Shown here in pieces: positions 62,301-64,000 of a stretch of DNA of 64,000 nt (position 1 is the stretch's first letter; each line of letters starts with the position of its first letter). Origin of the DNA: Otis tarda. Its lineage: Eukaryota; Chordata; Aves; Otidiformes; Otididae. The stretch spans positions 69,218,052 through 69,282,051 of the forward strand of contig CM048591.1 in assembly GCA_026413225.1 (NCBI GenBank). Reading direction: 5' to 3'. The notes under the pieces are model-generated. The model made no database searches. It saw only the letters and a program-made list of their open reading frames with translations, and was not told the DNA's origin. A program made the position numbers and the translations under genes.

Positions 62301-64000
62301 CATATAAATAACCATTACAAGAAGGCTATCCTGAAGTTGTCTATACTCCCAGTGTCTCTTGATCTGTTTTTCACTTACGTTGGAGATTGCATTTTGAATA
62401 TCAGACTGATTTGTGACTTTACATGAAGAATAACAACATGTTATTGGCTTGAAGTAATAACGTATGTATATCTCCTAAGGTTAATTGGAGAGTGTTACGC
62501 CAGGTTAATACCGGAGAACTTGTAGAATAACTTGTAAGTCTAATTAGAGTGAGATTCTCGTATTGAAAAGAGTGTAGTTACAAATGGACGAAAATCCCTA
62601 TCCGTTCAGATATTCTGCATAGCTTACCGTACTTATTTCTTCTTGGATAACGAGTATTTTCTATGACTCACTATTGAAATAGTGTGTAAGTAGCAAAGGA
62701 TGGAGATAACTTTTGTCCTTTTATTAAAAAGGGACACATTAGACTATGGATTTCTACTGGCAGTCTCACCTGAGGGACTTACAAATATTCTGCTTTTGAA
62801 TGGGAAATGAAATACTTGCTTTTCTTTGACTTCACTTAGAAACTTTCATTCACTGACGGCCCTGCTTTATCCATTTTTTCCTTCTTTCCCTCCCACTAAA
62901 TGGATTTAGGACTGCAGTCATGGCTAACAGATGCAGTTTCTACTCCTCCTCCAGAGCTGATGTTGCTAGCTGTTATCTTGGTGTGGTAGGGGTCTGTCAC
63001 CTGAGCTTGTTGCATGGTGTTTACCTAGATCAGATCATTATAGGAGAGGAAACGTGCTGTTTTCTACAGTGTGCAAGAAAACACTGTGTGTGGATTTAAT
63101 ACTGCATATCAGCTGGTTAAATCAGACTGGTTTTTTACTACTTGTAGCACTGCTGCTTGTGACCATCTGACTGTGAACGTGTCATGTTCCTGTATTCCTT
63201 TCAAGACACCATCTTAAGTAACTACGGCAGCAGATAGTGCATGTTCAAAGGGAGCACACCCAGGGCACTGCATTTATGGAGCTCTTAAAGGCCATCCATT
63301 TTTACAGGAGAGAAGATAATAAAGTGTACCTCATCAACACAAGGATAGGTTGTATGCCTTTTGCCACAGAACTGGAAATTCTAAATTTATTTTCATTATG
63401 ACCAAGAGGACTTCAACGTTAACAAAAATTAAACAATACTTCCTTAAATCCGTGGATGGCTTTGGATGGTTGAAAAGCAGCAGGACGGTTAGCAGTTTCA
63501 CTGCGAAATGTTCTCTGACAAATACCAAGCTAGTGTGCTTATTGTGGTAAAGTAAGCCTTCCCCTGTGTGCCTATAATGAAGCAGTTGTCAGCAGAACCA
63601 GAGAAATTCATGTGCTGAAACCCTGCAGCAGGTTTTCCTTAACACTGAGAATCTTTGCAGTTAGTTGCTTTCTCTCCTCCATTTATCCACAGCTCTAACT
63701 TCCTTACTAGTCACTTTCTTTCCTTCCAGAAATAGGTTTCACGCTTTGAAATAGATCATTAGGCCTCTCCCTTATCTCCTGTGTGGTTTGGTTTGCCTTT
63801 TTTACAGGGCCCCCTCACCTGGTGGTACTAGAATAACTGAGAGGCGCTGGCATAGGAAAAATGTGGTTCAGAGCAGGAGGGCAGGAGCGGTTGAGGTGTG
63901 CACTGCCTTTGAGCAGGCTGCCCGGACTGCTGTTTCGTAGCAGTGCGTTCTGAGGAACGTTCGCAGACCTGCTGCTGTCCGCCGGTGGGAAACCTCTTAC

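Overview
The window is nuclear DNA from a bird. It carries many 5'-truncated CR1 LINE copies with the avian 3' end (terminal repeats of the ATTCTATG type), and three spliced vertebrate genes can be read. A solo LTR beginning with a GGCAGGGATGGAGTTAAT-type sequence resembles an ERV family that I associate with neoavian rather than galliform birds. That last point is inference from memory of repeat families.

Layout: (1) 1-20,115, plus strand: the 3' end of MCC. It holds four coding exons (3224-3430, 4370-4467, 15375-15497, 16552-16732) that end in the PDZ-ligand C-terminus, followed by a long 3' UTR with AATAAA at 20093. (2) About 20,900-45,100, minus strand: a complete DCP2, the Nudix mRNA-decapping enzyme. 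I traced all 11 coding exons, and they join without frameshift into a 417-residue protein. A long 3' UTR converges tail-to-tail on MCC. (3) 44.4-45.7 kb: CpG-island promoter of DCP2. (4) 45.7-53.9 kb: intergenic DNA with a solo LTR interrupted by a CR1, and a separate CR1 with an open reverse-transcriptase tail. (5) 53.9-55.1 kb: CpG-island promoter and first two coding exons of REEP5 (plus strand). The rest of REEP5 lies beyond the right edge. The order and orientation MCC / DCP2 / REEP5 (convergent, then divergent) match what I know of human 5q22, mirrored.

The most notable sequence observations are all in or near DCP2. Intron 2 is a U12-type AT-AC intron with textbook donor and branch site. 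Intron 10 uses a GC-AG donor. An out-of-frame ATG 17 nt upstream of the start opens a 67-codon frame across exons 1-2. The promoter holds a 14-bp palindrome containing the CLEAR/E-box core GTCACGTGAC. There are also perfect hairpins in the MCC 3' UTR (17446-17473), DCP2 intron 1 (41327-41365) and REEP5 intron 2 (55280-55307). I found no tRNA, rRNA or CRISPR, and no sign of a novel multi-gene system. The window is mainly ordinary avian genic DNA with these splicing and regulatory oddities.
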